Of a stretch of 64,000 bases of DNA, positions 21,843-33,776 are shown piece by piece. The notes under the pieces are model-generated. The model was given only the letters and a program-made list of their open reading frames with translations. It was not told the DNA's origin and searched no databases. Made by a program: the position numbers and the translations under genes. The stretch is taken from NCBI RefSeq assembly GCF_051020955.1, contig NC_135019.1:8515501-8579500 (forward strand), in the 5' to 3' direction. Position 1 is the first letter of the stretch. Each line of letters begins with the position of its first letter. The DNA is from Megalopta genalis. Its lineage: Eukaryota > Arthropoda > Insecta > Hymenoptera > Halictidae.

Positions 21843-23615
21843 AAGCGCGAGGGATCGGCTGAGTTTCGGAGGGGGCGCGGTGCAAGGGGAGACTTTGTTA
21901 GCAGAAATTGGCGAGAATGGAGATAGTGCTGAAAAGGAGGGTTAAGTTGAAATAAGGAAGAGGATGTTGTTTAGTTTCGGCGTGATCACGATGGCGAAGG
22001 GTGGTGGACAAGTCTCGGCGATGAAGGAGTGCGAAGTTCAGAGTCTGCTTCCTTGGTACTTCTCGTCCAAGTTGCTGGCAAGAGCGAGAGTATCATAGAA
22101 AATAAGGGCCTTTCGCACTAAAAGAAATAGAAAAAGTTGTCAGCACACTTTAGTTATATGCTGAGTGGTGGGGGAATGAGAAACTGTGAAGAACAAAGTT
22201 AGGTTTTACAATACTTCAGCCAAGTTATTATTAGGAACAAGAACACCGCTAAAAAGAACTATTCGTTGTAAAAAGAACGGGAGGAGTTCAATTCCGAGCA
22301 AACCGAGGGTGTTCGATTAAAGTTGCTGAATCGCCACCAAAGGGCATAGTTCGTCGTGGTGAAAAATGGTGGAGTATTTTGAAAATTAATTAGAATTTAT
22401 CGATTATTATTATTTATATTATTACTATTTAGTATTATTATTATTATTATTATTTATTATTATTTTTATCTATTGTAGATTACATTATTTATCGATTACT
22501 ACACTAAATCGCGAAGAGGAACGATGTTGAGCAGGCTTAAATAATTACGGTTATATAATTATCATTCCGAATAATTATATCAAATTATCACCGCATAAAT
22601 ATTGTATCGAACAATTACACAGTATTATATAATTATCAGTTCCAATGGTCTTTGAACGGTGGATTTAGAGGTTTATTAATGGTATTGGCATTACAACACA
22701 CCAGATTTGTAATTTTATCGTTGTAACGGTAGGGGAAACGAGACCGAAACTCGTCAAATTATAGAAATTGTGTGCGACGGGAATGCTAGCCAGGATTTAA
22801 TCGGTCAGCTGTTGCAGTCTCTTTGAAGAGCGTGTAAGTTACTGTAATTACACTGCATACGTTTGATCTGCTTCATATTTTGTTTAAATACAATACATTT
22901 ATAAAATATACAATTTAATACAGAATGTCGAAGTATATGTTCTTCCGAATATGTTGAAAACGGCCAACTGGTTAATAATGCATAACAGTATCAAATATTT
23001 ATTTTCAAGGTACCGAGTCGGTAATTGGGTCTTCTGGTAACCATTCAGGATGATTCGATTATTCGATCCTGGTTTAGCCCGGATGAAAACAATGAATTTC
23101 GTTGTTCAGTTAGACTGCAACGGGCTTTGGCGAGCTAGGGGTCCGAGAATTTCTGTCAGAGGCAGTTCCGTCGGGGCCTTTGCACGAAGTTACCGCGATA
23201 ATCGGGAGAGCCGTGCTGCCGGCGAGCAATTGGGTCATTCCTAACAAAGTGAAGTCGACTTAGAGCTAGCCCGAAACTTTCCCCCGGTTACCTTTCAGGT
23301 GCAAACCTTATGTGCACGCCCGTTTCGTGCCGGTAATTATCCGGCGAAAAAATCACGTCCGATTAAACGCCGCGAATTTTAGCCGATCGCCGTTCTTCCG
23401 TTTCGACCACCGCGTCTCTTAAAAACTTCATCGGTCCTGAAACCACCTCCCTTTTCACCCTATATCCTTCGCGAATGCACGAGACGTTCTCGCGCTAATT
23501 CCCGGATAATTGTCGCTCCGAAATTTTTATCGATTTTTCAAGCGAGGAATGCGTTACCTTTTTCTTTTTGCGTAGACGATTGTTCGTGCACCTTTCATGG
23601 ATCTTCTGTTCGATG
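21843..23615. other. Unrecognised DNA; purine-rich first third
   Basis: From about 21850 to 22370 the plus strand is strongly G/A-rich (AGGGGAGAC, GGAGGGTTAAG, AAGAACGGGAGGAG) and unlike its surroundings. A TTA-rich simple sequence lies at about 22405-22470. No long frame or element end was found. Confidence 0.4.
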
Positions 23616-23617
23616 TA

Positions 23618-25653
23618 CAGTAATGTCTCCCTTACTGACGCTTAGATTGTCCATTAAATAGGATAATTTAGGAAGAGGAGATACGATTATTCGAGCCTTG
23701 CAGCTCGTTTTTATAATTGTGGACAATTTATAACTATAAAAATAAACCGCAAGGCTCGAACAATCGTATCTCCTCTTCCCAAATTATCCATTTTAGTGGA
23801 CAAAATTACCAGTCAGATAAGGACCCGAAGAACATTATCAAACCGAATCAGTTATGGAAAAAGCGTTCGAGTAATTACAGTAATGTCTCCCTTACTTTAC
23901 GCTTAGATTGTCCACTAAATTGCATAATTTGGGAAGAGGAGATACGATTATTCGAGCCTCGCGGCTCGTTTTTATAATTGTGGACAATTTATAACTATAA
24001 AAATAAACCGCAAGGCTCGAACAATCATATCTCCTCTTCCCAAATTATCCATTTTAGTGGACAAAATTGCCAGTCAGATAAGGACCCGAAGAACATTATC
24101 AGGCCGAATCAGTTATGGAAAAAGTGTTCGAGTAATTACAGTAATGTCTCCCTTACTGACGCTCAGAGTGTCCACTAAATTGGATAATTTGGGAAGAGAA
24201 GATACGATTATTCGAGCCTTGCGGCTCGTTTTTATAATTGTGGACAATTTATAACTATAAAAATAAACCGCAAGGCTCGAACAATCATATCTCCTCTTCC
24301 CAAATTATCCATTTTAGTGGACAAAATTGCCAGTCAGATAAGGACCCGAAGAACATTATCAGGCCGAATCAGTTATGGAAAAAGTGTTCGAGTAATTACA
24401 GTAATGTCTCCCTTACTGACGCTCAGAGTGTCCACTAAATTGGATAATTTGGGAAGAGAAGATACGATTATTCGAGCCTTGCGGCTCGTTTTTATAATTG
24501 TGGACAATTTATAACTATAAAAATAAACCGCAAGGCTCGAACAATCATATCTCCTCTTCCCAAATTATCCATTTTAGTGGACAAAATTGCCAGTCAGATA
24601 AGGACCCGAAGAACATTATCAGGCCGAATCAGTTATGGAAAAAGTGTTCGAGTAATTACAGTAATGTCTCCCTTACTGACGCTCAGAGTGTCCACTAAAT
24701 TGGATAATTTGGGAAGAGAAGATACGATTATTCGAGCCTTGCGGCTCGTTTTTATAATTGTGGACAATTTATAACTATAAAAATAAACCGCAAGGCTCGA
24801 ACAATCATATCTCCTCTTCCCAAATTATCCATTTTAGTGGACAAAATTGCCAGTCAGATAAGGACCCGAAGAACATTATCAGGCCGAATCAGTTATGGAA
24901 AAAGTGTTCGAGTAATTACAGTAATGTCTCCCTTACTGACGCTCAGAGTGTCCACTAAATTGGATAATTTGGGAAGAGAAGATACGATTATTCGAGCCTT
25001 GCGGCTCGTTTTTATAATTGTGGACAATTTATAACTATAAAAATAAACCGCAAGGCTCGAACAATCATATCTCCTCTTCCCAAATTATCCATTTTAGTGG
25101 ACAAAATTGCCAGTCAGATAAGGACCCGAAGAACATTATCAGGCCGAATCAGTTATGGAAAAAGTGTTCGAGTAATTACAGTAATGTCTCCCTTACTGAC
25201 GCTCAGAGTGTCCACTAAATTGGATAATTTGGGAAGAGAAGATACGATTATTCGAGCCTTGCGGCTCGTTTTTATAATTGTGGACAATTTATAACTATAA
25301 AAATAAACCGCAAGGCTCGAACAATCATATCTCCTCTTCCCAAATTATCCATTTTAGTGGACAAAATTGCCAGTCAGATAAGGACCCGAAGAACATTATC
25401 AGGCCGAATCAGTTATGGAAAAAGTGTTCGAGTAATTACAGTAATGTCTCCCTTACTGACGCTCAGAGTGTCCACTAAATTGGATAATTTGGGAAGAGAA
25501 GATACGATTATTCGAGCCTTGCGGCTCGTTTTTATAATTGTGGACAATTTATAACTATAAAAATAAACAGCGAGGCTCGAATAATCGTATCTCCTCTTCC
25601 CAAATTGTCCATTTTTGTGCGCAATCTGGGCGTAAATTAGGGAGACATTTTTG
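23618..25653 (+). repeat. PAL array 2: eight tandem PAL-derived units bounded by PAL ends
   Basis: Unit starts are at 23618, 23878, 24139, 24399, 24659, 24919, 25179 and 25439, with periods of 260-261. The five units from 24139 to 25438 look identical by eye. Units 1-7 lack the right PAL terminus and carry the linker of about 75 bp. The eighth ends with a proper right end (GGGAGACATTTTTG). TA flanks the array as a whole (23616-23617 and 25654-25655). Every unit is itself a hairpin: GCCTTGCGGCTCGTTTTTAT pairs with ATAAACCGCAAGGC. Small repeated frames of 65-66 codons are periodic artefacts. Confidence 0.95.
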
Positions 25654-25655
25654 TA

Positions 25656-26052
25656 CATCTGTTTGTTCGACTACGAAGATTAACAGACAGATGTGTGTAT
25701 GGATTGCTATGTTTCGACGATTCTGAGAGACTCGTGGTGAAGATTTCAGGTAGCAATCTTTTCTTTCTGTGACAAAATTTTCAGTAATCTTTAAATTCTG
25801 CTTCTCTTGACGACGAGATTAAACATTCAAGTAAACGTAAACACGCGATAAATCTAGATTTTCTTTTTTTCTAAGAAATTAATACGGTCGAAATGAGAAA
25901 ATGATACGACAAGGGGTTAATTAATTTCCTCTAAGTATTGACGTATTTATAAAAGATTGAAATGAACAATAGCTTGGCGATATAAAAAGACGCGCACCTC
26001 GTTAAGAGATCGTGCCAGGAAGATTGATAGTATCAAGATATTTTTCGAATCA
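25656..26052. other. Unrecognised AT-rich DNA
   Basis: No gene or full element is seen. A GGGGTTAATTAA string near 25914 could be the right end of a TTAA-type element, as a similar reversed end (TTAATTAATCCTTTGTCG) occurs near 43290. No partner end was found. Confidence 0.35.
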
Positions 26053-26179
26053 CAATAAATTCTCCCCAATTGTTGTTTAGCTTGATAACAAAAATGGACA
26101 ATTTGTGAAGAGGACACACGGTTAATCGAGCCTTGCGGCTCGTTTTTTATAGTTGTTGACAACTGATGCGAATTTATTG
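26053..26179 (-). mobile_element. PAL MITE, internally deleted; part of inverted duplication
   Basis: The ends are CAATAAATTCTCCCC and GCGAATTTATTG followed by TA. The central blocks GGTTAATCGAGCCTTGCGGC and GTTTTTTATAGTTGTTGACA are present, but about 100 bp of the right arm are missing. The GGTTAATCGAGCC variant is shared, as its complement, only with the PAL copy at 28319. The two are therefore duplicates of one insertion rather than separate insertions. Confidence 0.8.
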
Positions 26180-26504
26180 TAATTGCAATCTGAAAAGTGA
26201 CATTTCCCGCTGAATGCTCTCAGCTCTCCGACTGAAATATAGTTTATCTCACATATTAAAAATGCAAACACAGCGATAAAAACTCTCGTATTTTTCCAAA
26301 TCTCCACGCGAATGGAAGCATAAAGTCTTCCATCTACTAATTGACGTCACAATTGACCACTAATTCTGCTGAATTTCGATCTCCCGCGGCGAATAAACGC
26401 TACATTTTCGCGAATTAAAGTGCGAGGCTGACAAATTAAGGATCAAACACAGTGCGCGTATATTTCTCGCGGAAATTGGCGGGAAACGTTCCAATTTGTT
26501 AGCA
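26180..26504 (+). repeat. Inverted duplication, arm 1
   Basis: This stretch of about 325 bp is the reverse complement, with scattered differences, of 28007-28318. Matching blocks include GATCAAACACAGTGCGCGTA, GGAAATTGGCGGGAAACGTT and TTAATTCGCG-type strings near 26410. Both arms abut a PAL copy on the inner or outer side in mirror image. The spacer between arms is about 1.5 kb. Confidence 0.9.
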
Positions 26505-27320
26505 CTCCCACCCCCAGCCGGAAGTTACACCAGAAACAGCCCCAGACTACGTTTCTCTCTCGTGAAACATAATATCCGCACGATAAACATTTTATTAATT
26601 TCCGGAGGCCAAGGCGAGAGACGAGGAGCGAGAGAGAGAGAGAGAAATCCGCAATGAATTCAGAATTTTTCCTGGCCATAGAATCGGCAGAGGTTATATT
26701 TAATTAAACGCACTCTCTCGCGGCGTTTACAGCCTCGGTCGCCATAAATCGTAGCTCCGGGCTGCTCTCCCGTTCTTCCCCCCCTTCGTCCCCCCTCGTT
26801 CTCTCCTTCTACCCCGTTTCTGCCCACTTTAATTTCGAAACACCGTGGATCGCTTTAATTCCGCATCATACGATGGCTGATTACGCGCGATTCCCCTGTC
26901 CGCTTTATCGTCCCATAAATCTGCACTTAATTCTGTTTTCGTTGGACCCGAGCGGAATCGCGCGACCCGTTAAATTACTTCCGGCGAAACTAATAGCCGA
27001 TTAGTATCGCCGACGAATCGGTCCCCTTCCCGCCGGCCTTTTCCTCCGCCTCCTCGCTTTAGGATCGCAGGTTTGTTGCGGGCATAATCAGGATTTTGTC
27101 ATTCGCTTCCGACTTTATCGGGCTCCGCAATTACCCGGAACGACCGTCTCCGAAGATTATAGTAGCCGGATCGCTGATGTATGCGCGGCATCTCTAATTT
27201 GGTAGCGTTACCGCAAAGGGATCCGCGTGTGCAAACGTTAATCGGAAAAGCGGAACAAACGCTTCGTGTGACTGGGAAATCGTGGACGATTTTCAATTCA
27301 TTCGAGAGAATGTTACGGTA
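26505..27320. other. Unrecognised spacer DNA
   Basis: CpG-rich DNA with a short GA tract (about 26628-26644). No recognisable exon. Confidence 0.4.
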
Positions 27321-27473
27321 AAGTATGTAGCAACAAAAGATTTACATTCATTTTCGTGAAATGATAGAGGCAGGCGGATCGGTTGGTCACGGACGCAAAT
27401 GTTAAATAAAGTTGATATTATGTAAGTTTCTGTATCAGGACGAAATTGTAAGTACACGCGCGTGAGATAAGAA
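27321..27473 (+). repeat. Duplicated left flank of PAL array 3
   Basis: This is the second copy of the flank at 20102-20264, in the same orientation, again running directly into a PAL array start. Differences are scattered substitutions and small gaps, so the duplication is not brand new. Confidence 0.88.
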
Positions 27474-27475
27474 TA

Positions 27476-27935
27476 CAGTAATGTCTTCCTTACTGACGCT
27501 CAGATTGTCCACTAAAATGGATAATTTTGGAAGAGGAGATACGATTATTCGAGCCTTGCGGCTCGTTTTTATAATTGTGGACAATTTATAACTATAAAAA
27601 TAAACCGCGAGGCTCGAATAATCGTATCTCCTCTTCCCAAATTATCTATTTTAGTGGACAAAATTACCAGTCAGATAAGGACCCGAAGAACGTTATCAGG
27701 CCGAATCAGTTATGGAAAAAGTGTTCGAGTAATTACAGTAATGTCTCCCTTACTGACGCTCAGATTGTACACAAGAATGGACAATTTGGGATGAGGTGAT
27801 ACGATTGTTCGAGCCTTGCGGCTCATTTTTATAGCTGTTGACAATCGGCGAGTATAAAAACGAGACGCGAGGCTTCTCTTCCCAAATTGCCCATTTTTGT
27901 ACACAATCTGAACTTCGATTAGGGAGAATTTACTT
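27476..27935 (+). repeat. PAL array 3: two units
   Basis: Units start at 27476 and 27736 (period 260). The first has the same linker of about 75 bp as arrays 1 and 2. The second ends GGGAGAATTTACT near 27934. Its right arm lacks the GAATAATCGTATCTCC block found in other copies. Confidence 0.88.
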
Positions 27936-27952
27936 AAGAATTTACTTAATTT

Positions 27953-27990
27953 TAAAATCGTGTTACACATAGCATAACGTCTAGGAAGCT
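27953..27990 (+). repeat. Short direct repeat, copy 1
   Basis: About 37 bp (TACACATAGCATAACGTC, then AGGAAG) recur at 29136-29172 with a few changes. Each copy lies just to the right of a PAL right terminus, so a PAL end plus its right flank was duplicated. Confidence 0.75.
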
Positions 27991-28006
27991 AAACAAACAA
28001 ATGCTG

Positions 28007-28318
28007 CTAACAAATTGAAACGTTTCCCGCCAATTTCCGCGAGAAATATACGCGCGCTGTGTTTGATCCTTAATTTATCAGCCTCGCACTTTAATTCGCG
28101 ATCATGTAGCGTCTATTCGCCACGAGAGATCGAGATTTAGCAGAATTAGTGGTTAATTGTGACGTGATTAGTAGATGGAGGATCTTCATGCTATGGAGAT
28201 TCGAAACATACGAGACTTTTTATCACCGCGTTCGCATTTTTAATATGTGAAATAAAGTATATTTCAGTCAGAGAGCTGAGCATTCAGCGTGAAATGTCAG
28301 TTTTTCAGATTGCAATTA
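28007..28318 (-). repeat. Inverted duplication, arm 2
   Basis: Reverse complement of 26180-26504. This arm ends at the TA (28317-28318) that flanks the PAL copy starting at 28319. Confidence 0.9.
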
Positions 28319-28624
28319 CAGTAAATTCGCCCCAATTGTTCTTCAGCTTGTAAACAAAAATCGGCAATTTAGGAAGAGGAGATACGATTTTTCGAACATC
28401 GCGGCTCGGTTTTTATAGTCGTCGATTGTCAGCAATTATGAAAACGAGCCGCAAGGCTCGATTAACCGTATCTCCTCTTCCCAAATTGTCCACTTTTGTG
28501 TATAATACAATCTCAGCGTCAATTAGGGCGAATTTATTGGGTTGGCAACTAAGTAATTGCCGATTTCAGTTATAGATGTCTCTCACTCACATTTTTATGA
28601 TATCCGTAAATGTTATATCATAAA

Positions 28625-28738
<114 letters not shown>

Positions 28739-28765
28739 TTATTTTTTATTATCCGTGAATGTTAG

Positions 28766-29022
28766 CAACTGGACAAATTGAATGCAGCGGTCAAGGAAAA
28801 GCGACCAGAATTGGTCAATCGTAAAGGTGTCATTTTCCATCAGGACAATGCTAGGCCGCACACGTCTTTGTCCACTCGGCAAAAATTGATGATGCTGTAA
28901 AATCTCACTTAACTCAGTTTTTTGTCGAAAAGGATCAGACTTTCTACGAGCGTGGAATTTTCAAGTTGTCAGAGAGATGGCAAAAGGTCATCGAACAAAA
29001 TGGAAAATACATTACAGATTAA
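28766..29022 (+). pseudogene. Mariner transposase, C-terminal remnant
   Basis: The plus-strand frame reads QLDKLNAAVKEKRPELVNRK and then HQDNARPHTS, which contains the second catalytic Asp of the mariner DD34D triad. At about 28890 a deletion joins it, in another frame, to DDAVKSHL and FFVEKDQTFYERG, ending KVIEQNGKYITD and a stop at 29020-29022. The third catalytic Asp region (YSPDLAPSDYHLF in relatives) is lost, as is everything upstream including the DNA-binding domain. It cannot be active. Confidence 0.93.
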
Positions 29023-29135
29023 ACTTCGTTCCAAGTAAAAAAAAATTTTTTACTTCATTGAACAAATCGGAAATTACTTAGTTGTCAATCCAATACTATG
29101 TTTACATAAACTAATTCGATTACACTTTGCTCTTT

Positions 29136-29172
29136 AAGATCATTATACATAGCGTAACGTCCAGGAAGGTTC
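29136..29172 (+). repeat. Short direct repeat, copy 2
   Basis: Matches 27953-27990 (see that entry). Confidence 0.7.
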
Positions 29173-31960
29173 TTTACGCAAAATACAAATTTTCCAAGGC
29201 GATCGTAAGAAACAGTAGCGAAATCGTTTCGAAATTGTTTCTCTCAATAATTTCGGCAAGTTGAAAATAGTGTGCCAATATTGTTCAATGATATATCGTC
29301 GATAATACGTCTTTATGATCTTAAATTTCGGCAGATCGTTTGCGATCGCGCAAGCAAGATTTCCTGTTGCTCGATTCAACCTACGCGATAATGCAGTCGT
29401 CCACGTGCATGGCCTTCGAACGACCTTAAACAACCATGTCTCCAGCCGCTGGTAGAATTTTATATTCAATGAATACGTAGCGAAAGGTCGGTCGGCCGGC
29501 CGGTCGGTCTCTTTCCCTAATTCGTTAGCCAACGTTTCAAGGATTAATTCGCGTGGGCGTGGATGAACTAGATTTTTACTCGCACAAGGCAATTAAGAGG
29601 CACGAAATTGTGTGTACAATTTAGGTTGATCGGTCGACGTGTTAAAATGGAAACGTGAATTTATTTCGAGCGGGTTTCTTAGCCTAATCTCGGTGGTAAA
29701 TCGGAATCGCTCGCAGCGATCTGGAGAAACGGTTCGAACAACCTGAAAACATTCTAACGGAACAAAGCTAAGAATAAAGCGACGGTGTTCTGAAATTCTT
29801 GCGACGCAAATTCCGTTTCGCGTTACGCGAGCTAGAAATTTTCGTGCCGTGTTCCGGTGCTTAGCTCCGGCGAATCCGATTCGAGAGGGACGTGAAACGA
29901 CCGCCGGTGGTCGCGAATTTGGCCAAATCGGTTTTCGGATCCAGTTTAAAGTTCTCTCCACTTTGCGCAATTTGGTCGAGCGAAGTGGCGAGAATAAAAT
30001 GGCGGGACAAGAGGGACGCGTTCGATAAGCGTCTCGAGACTTGTTGATCCGACTCCGAGTCGAATGTAGAGGGTGCCGGGTTACGGAAAGAGGGGTGGGA
30101 CCATTCTTCGATCAGGTGTTCGGAACAGATTGAACAGATTGGCAACACGTGTAGGTACGTTCGGCCGGAACCCAGTCGTCTCTCTCTCTCTCTCCCCCTC
30201 TCTTTTTCTCTCTTTCTCTCTCTCACTCACTCTCTCGCTCGCTCAGATACTCCCTCCTTCTTTCCCCGGGGCCAAGCGAATTAATCACGCGATTCAGAAA
30301 ACAAAAGTCCGCGCCGGCAAGTTCACGCGATAGCACCGACGTAATCTCGGATCACTGTCACGACATATTGCCGTGCATTAAACGGTTGTTACGCCGTTAA
30401 GCCGGCGCACGCAACGCGATTAACACGCGCGGTTAACCCGGCCGCGATAATTGGTTAACTTTCGAGTAATTAAGAAGTTGCCGCGGAACGGAAATCTCCC
30501 GGGCGGCCCGGCCGATTATGCTAACGAATATGAATCACTTAGGCCAGTCGATCCCCTTTCCCCGAACCCGGCCAGTCCCGACAGAATTACGATCAAACGA
30601 GATTCTTCGCTCAACTTGTCGATCGATCGGCGCGGAGAATTTAATCTTAGACCCCGTAGACTTTTAAATCGTCGCTCCTCGGCTATCGAGACGATCCTCG
30701 TTTTAAGCGGTAACGATACCCGGCGCAATTAGTCCTTCAATTTTACGCATATTAACCCCCTTTTTCTTTATTGCAATCGTTCATTGCAAGCATCGATCGC
30801 GCACTCCGTTGTCGATTTTTATTTATCCAGTTTCGTTTTATTCGTTACCCCAGTGGAATTCCCAGTATATCGATCTTCGCTGATGGATTGCTAATTATTT
30901 ACAAATATGAAGTTTTTTTAATTTCTTTCGGACATGGATTTAATCTATTAAAAGCCTAAAAGTGTTTCAGGCGGGTCATACATTTTATACATTTAGCGTG
31001 GACAGATTAAATGAATTTCAGACAGATTAAATTAATTTAACATCAATGTGTTAGTCGCAACTTGTTAAAATTATTAAAGGGGAAATTCAATTTCTGATCG
31101 GCTCCCGCTCTTTGCAATTGTTGCGAACAATTTTTATTTTGCATAAAGATCTAGTTATGTTAGTTCTAGTTTAAGCAAACGTTCAAGCTGTTAAAATACA
31201 TTTTTTCTTCGGCCTGTAATTTGCAAAAAGTATACAATAATCGCTATAATTGATCTTTACCGTTTAGTTCTTGTTCCATGGGATCGCGTTTACCTCGCAG
31301 AACGGCGACATAATTGTTTCTGAACTTTTGTCTCTGTTTTAGAATTGTTAGGAAAAATGTTCGCAATTATGGTGTAACGAACGACCGATAAGGGACAAAT
31401 AGACGGGCGAAACGAGTGCACATCGTGTCGGATAAACGGACGCGTGTCCGAACATTCGTTGGTTCAAACAACTGAACGAAGCTGTCGGACGTCATATCGC
31501 TTTTCTATAAATTATTCGCATAAAATTGTGCCAATCTCTAGAGACGGTGTAACGGTGCACTCGTGCACCAACCTACTTGTTCAACAAAACGGCTGTTATT
31601 ATTAGACCGCGGAAGTTTCTGCCAATTTGTAATTTTGTACACGAGTACGCTGCTCTCTCGCGCGTTTTACCAGATCAATTCCGATTTTTGAAGTTTTACA
31701 GCGTACAAATAACAGAACAGATCGTTCAAAAATTATATGCAATTGCTATTCTTGTCGTTATCGGGCCGTTCGGAATGTCGTTTCGTTTTTTCAAGGAAAA
31801 TTTCGTTTCGCGAGCGTGTTAAAAAATCACTTGATTCGGCAGTTTGCCGATAAAAAAAAGTAGACTTTCACGAGCATAAGCTTTCAAAGCTATCAGAAAA
31901 ATGTCAAGAGTTATTTTTACTCCAAACATTAAAGAATCGCGTTTCGTTTGAGGAATAGAA
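29173..31960. other. Unrecognised spacer DNA
   Basis: No recognisable gene or element end. A CT tract lies at 30180-30245. Minus-strand frames of 149, 125 and 121 codons at 29.1-30.2 kb are open, but their products carry no motif that I recognise and they overlap shadows on the other strand. Confidence 0.45.
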
Positions 31961-31970
31961 ACAACTATAT

Positions 31971-32247
31971 TTTTCTGATATAATATTCTTCTGATATGTT
32001 CTTTTGATATAATATTCTTCTGATATGTTCTTTTGATATAATATTCTTCTGATATGTTCTTTTGATATAACATTCTTTTTTTGATATAATATTCTTCTGA
32101 TATGTTCTTTTGATATAATATTCTTCTGATTTATTCTTTTGATATAATATTCTTCTGATATATTCTTTTTATATAATATTCTCTTTTTGATATAATAGTC
32201 TTCTGATACATTCTTTTTATATAATATTCTTTTCCGATATAATTTAA
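31971..32247 (+). repeat. 29-bp AT-rich minisatellite
   Basis: The unit is GATATAATATTCTTCTGATA plus TGTTCTTTT. It repeats about nine times, with length variants near 32070 and 32175. The reverse frame encodes repeated YYIKRTYQKN-like peptides and is not a gene. Confidence 0.92.
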
Positions 32248-32555
32248 TATTCTGATTTACAACACTGCATACAGAAGATATTGTTAGACCACAGAGAATT
32301 GTTAAAGAAATCGCGGTGTGAATTGTGAATAAAAATAATGTTCGTCCTGAGAGCGTTGAAGAATATAAGAGAAAGTACTTAAAATCAATTTGTGATGTAC
32401 GCTCGACGATTCCGACGAGTCCGAAGGGTATTTCAGTCGAGCGCAACTTTTAACTTCGACGAAGTTGAAACGCGCGATCAACGCGTTCTCCATTTTGAAT
32501 CTTATCGCGTCAGACGATCCGCAATTCTCCCGGGTAGGGAATTTCCGTGTCTTTC

Positions 32556-32607
<52 letters not shown>

Positions 32608-33484
32608 CTCGTTTCAATCGGCGATCAATCTTGCCCGCGCGATAATTAGAAGCGGCCAATTGCGAGACGTCTGGGAGCCGGCTTGGCGAATCCGGCGCGG
32701 GCTGGTTATTAATTAAACATATTATTAATTAAACATGCCAGTAGAACGGAAGCTGGCCGAGTCATCGTGTTAATTAAATTTCCTGACGAGATGCGATTGT
32801 TCCCTCGTCGTGCCCTCGTTTCCTTCCTTTTTTCGTCGACGTTTCGAATCTGGTTATCGCGCTTCTGTTCCGTCGATAATTATGTATATTAAAAGCTTGA
32901 GGACTCGGTTGCGTTCTAGGAGAACCTCCCTCGCAGATCCATTTCCCTGATATTAATTGCATATTAATTACACATTAATTGCTCCGAGGGAAAAGGTTTT
33001 CTCTGTAATCCGTGCGCCGCCTCTCCTCTCCTTTTTCTCTCTCTCTTGAATTCCCGATGAGATTTGCAACCTGAATTCCCCCCCTTTTTTATTAGACTCA
33101 ATGTCTTTCGCAATTAAACGAAGTTTACACCGATTTTCTTAGTTCTTGAAAAGCAGTTTTTATCGAGGAGCGATTCGCTGCGAATAGCTTAAGGTTTCCA
33201 GACATCGACACATGAAAGAAAACGTTTCGTTTTTATCTACATTTTCAGTTGAAATGATCATAAAAATGAACTCTTGCATCTCATCTCGTTTAGTTCTCTA
33301 GTTGCAGAACTAAATATTTTCAGAAAGTTGAAGGCATAAATTTCATACGAGATTAACGAAGAATAAATGTATAATGTGAATGTCCGAATTTATCGTGATC
33401 GAAGCAACGGTAAGTCCCAAATATTTCTAATCTGTTATTCATTCATTTTTAAATATATTCAGACTAAATTAATTGTCCAATATA
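32248..33484. other. Unrecognised spacer DNA with a GA tract
   Basis: A (GA)n tract lies at about 32559-32606. The remainder is non-repetitive with no recognisable exon. Confidence 0.45.
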
Positions 33485-33776
33485 AACTGTCCAAATTAAA
33501 TTATACTATTAAACTGTACAAATTGTATTAAACACAGGGTATGCACACAGCCGGTACCTGAACAAATTTGTAAGTTATGCGCATTCATTACAGAGTGTCG
33601 GTAATACAAGAGTTCAAAAACGTGTACACCAGTTATATACTGCTCTATTTATCCTAAAACTGTGCAAGAAATGTTAACGTTCATACTTTATAAAGTCCGA
33701 TGATTTTTGTAGTATAAAAACACTGTTTTAGTCGACTGAAAGCTAACCATTCAAAATTATGAACAAGCAGTACCTT

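Noticed and set aside
24139..25438. CRISPR-like regular repeats
   Set aside because: The whole 260-bp unit repeats with no variable spacers, and the genome is eukaryotic.
23717..25726. Repeated open frames of 65-86 codons beginning MWTIYNYKNK or MDKIASQIRT
   Set aside because: They recur with the 260-bp period of the PAL arrays and read through palindromic MITE sequence; there is no domain and no coding signature.
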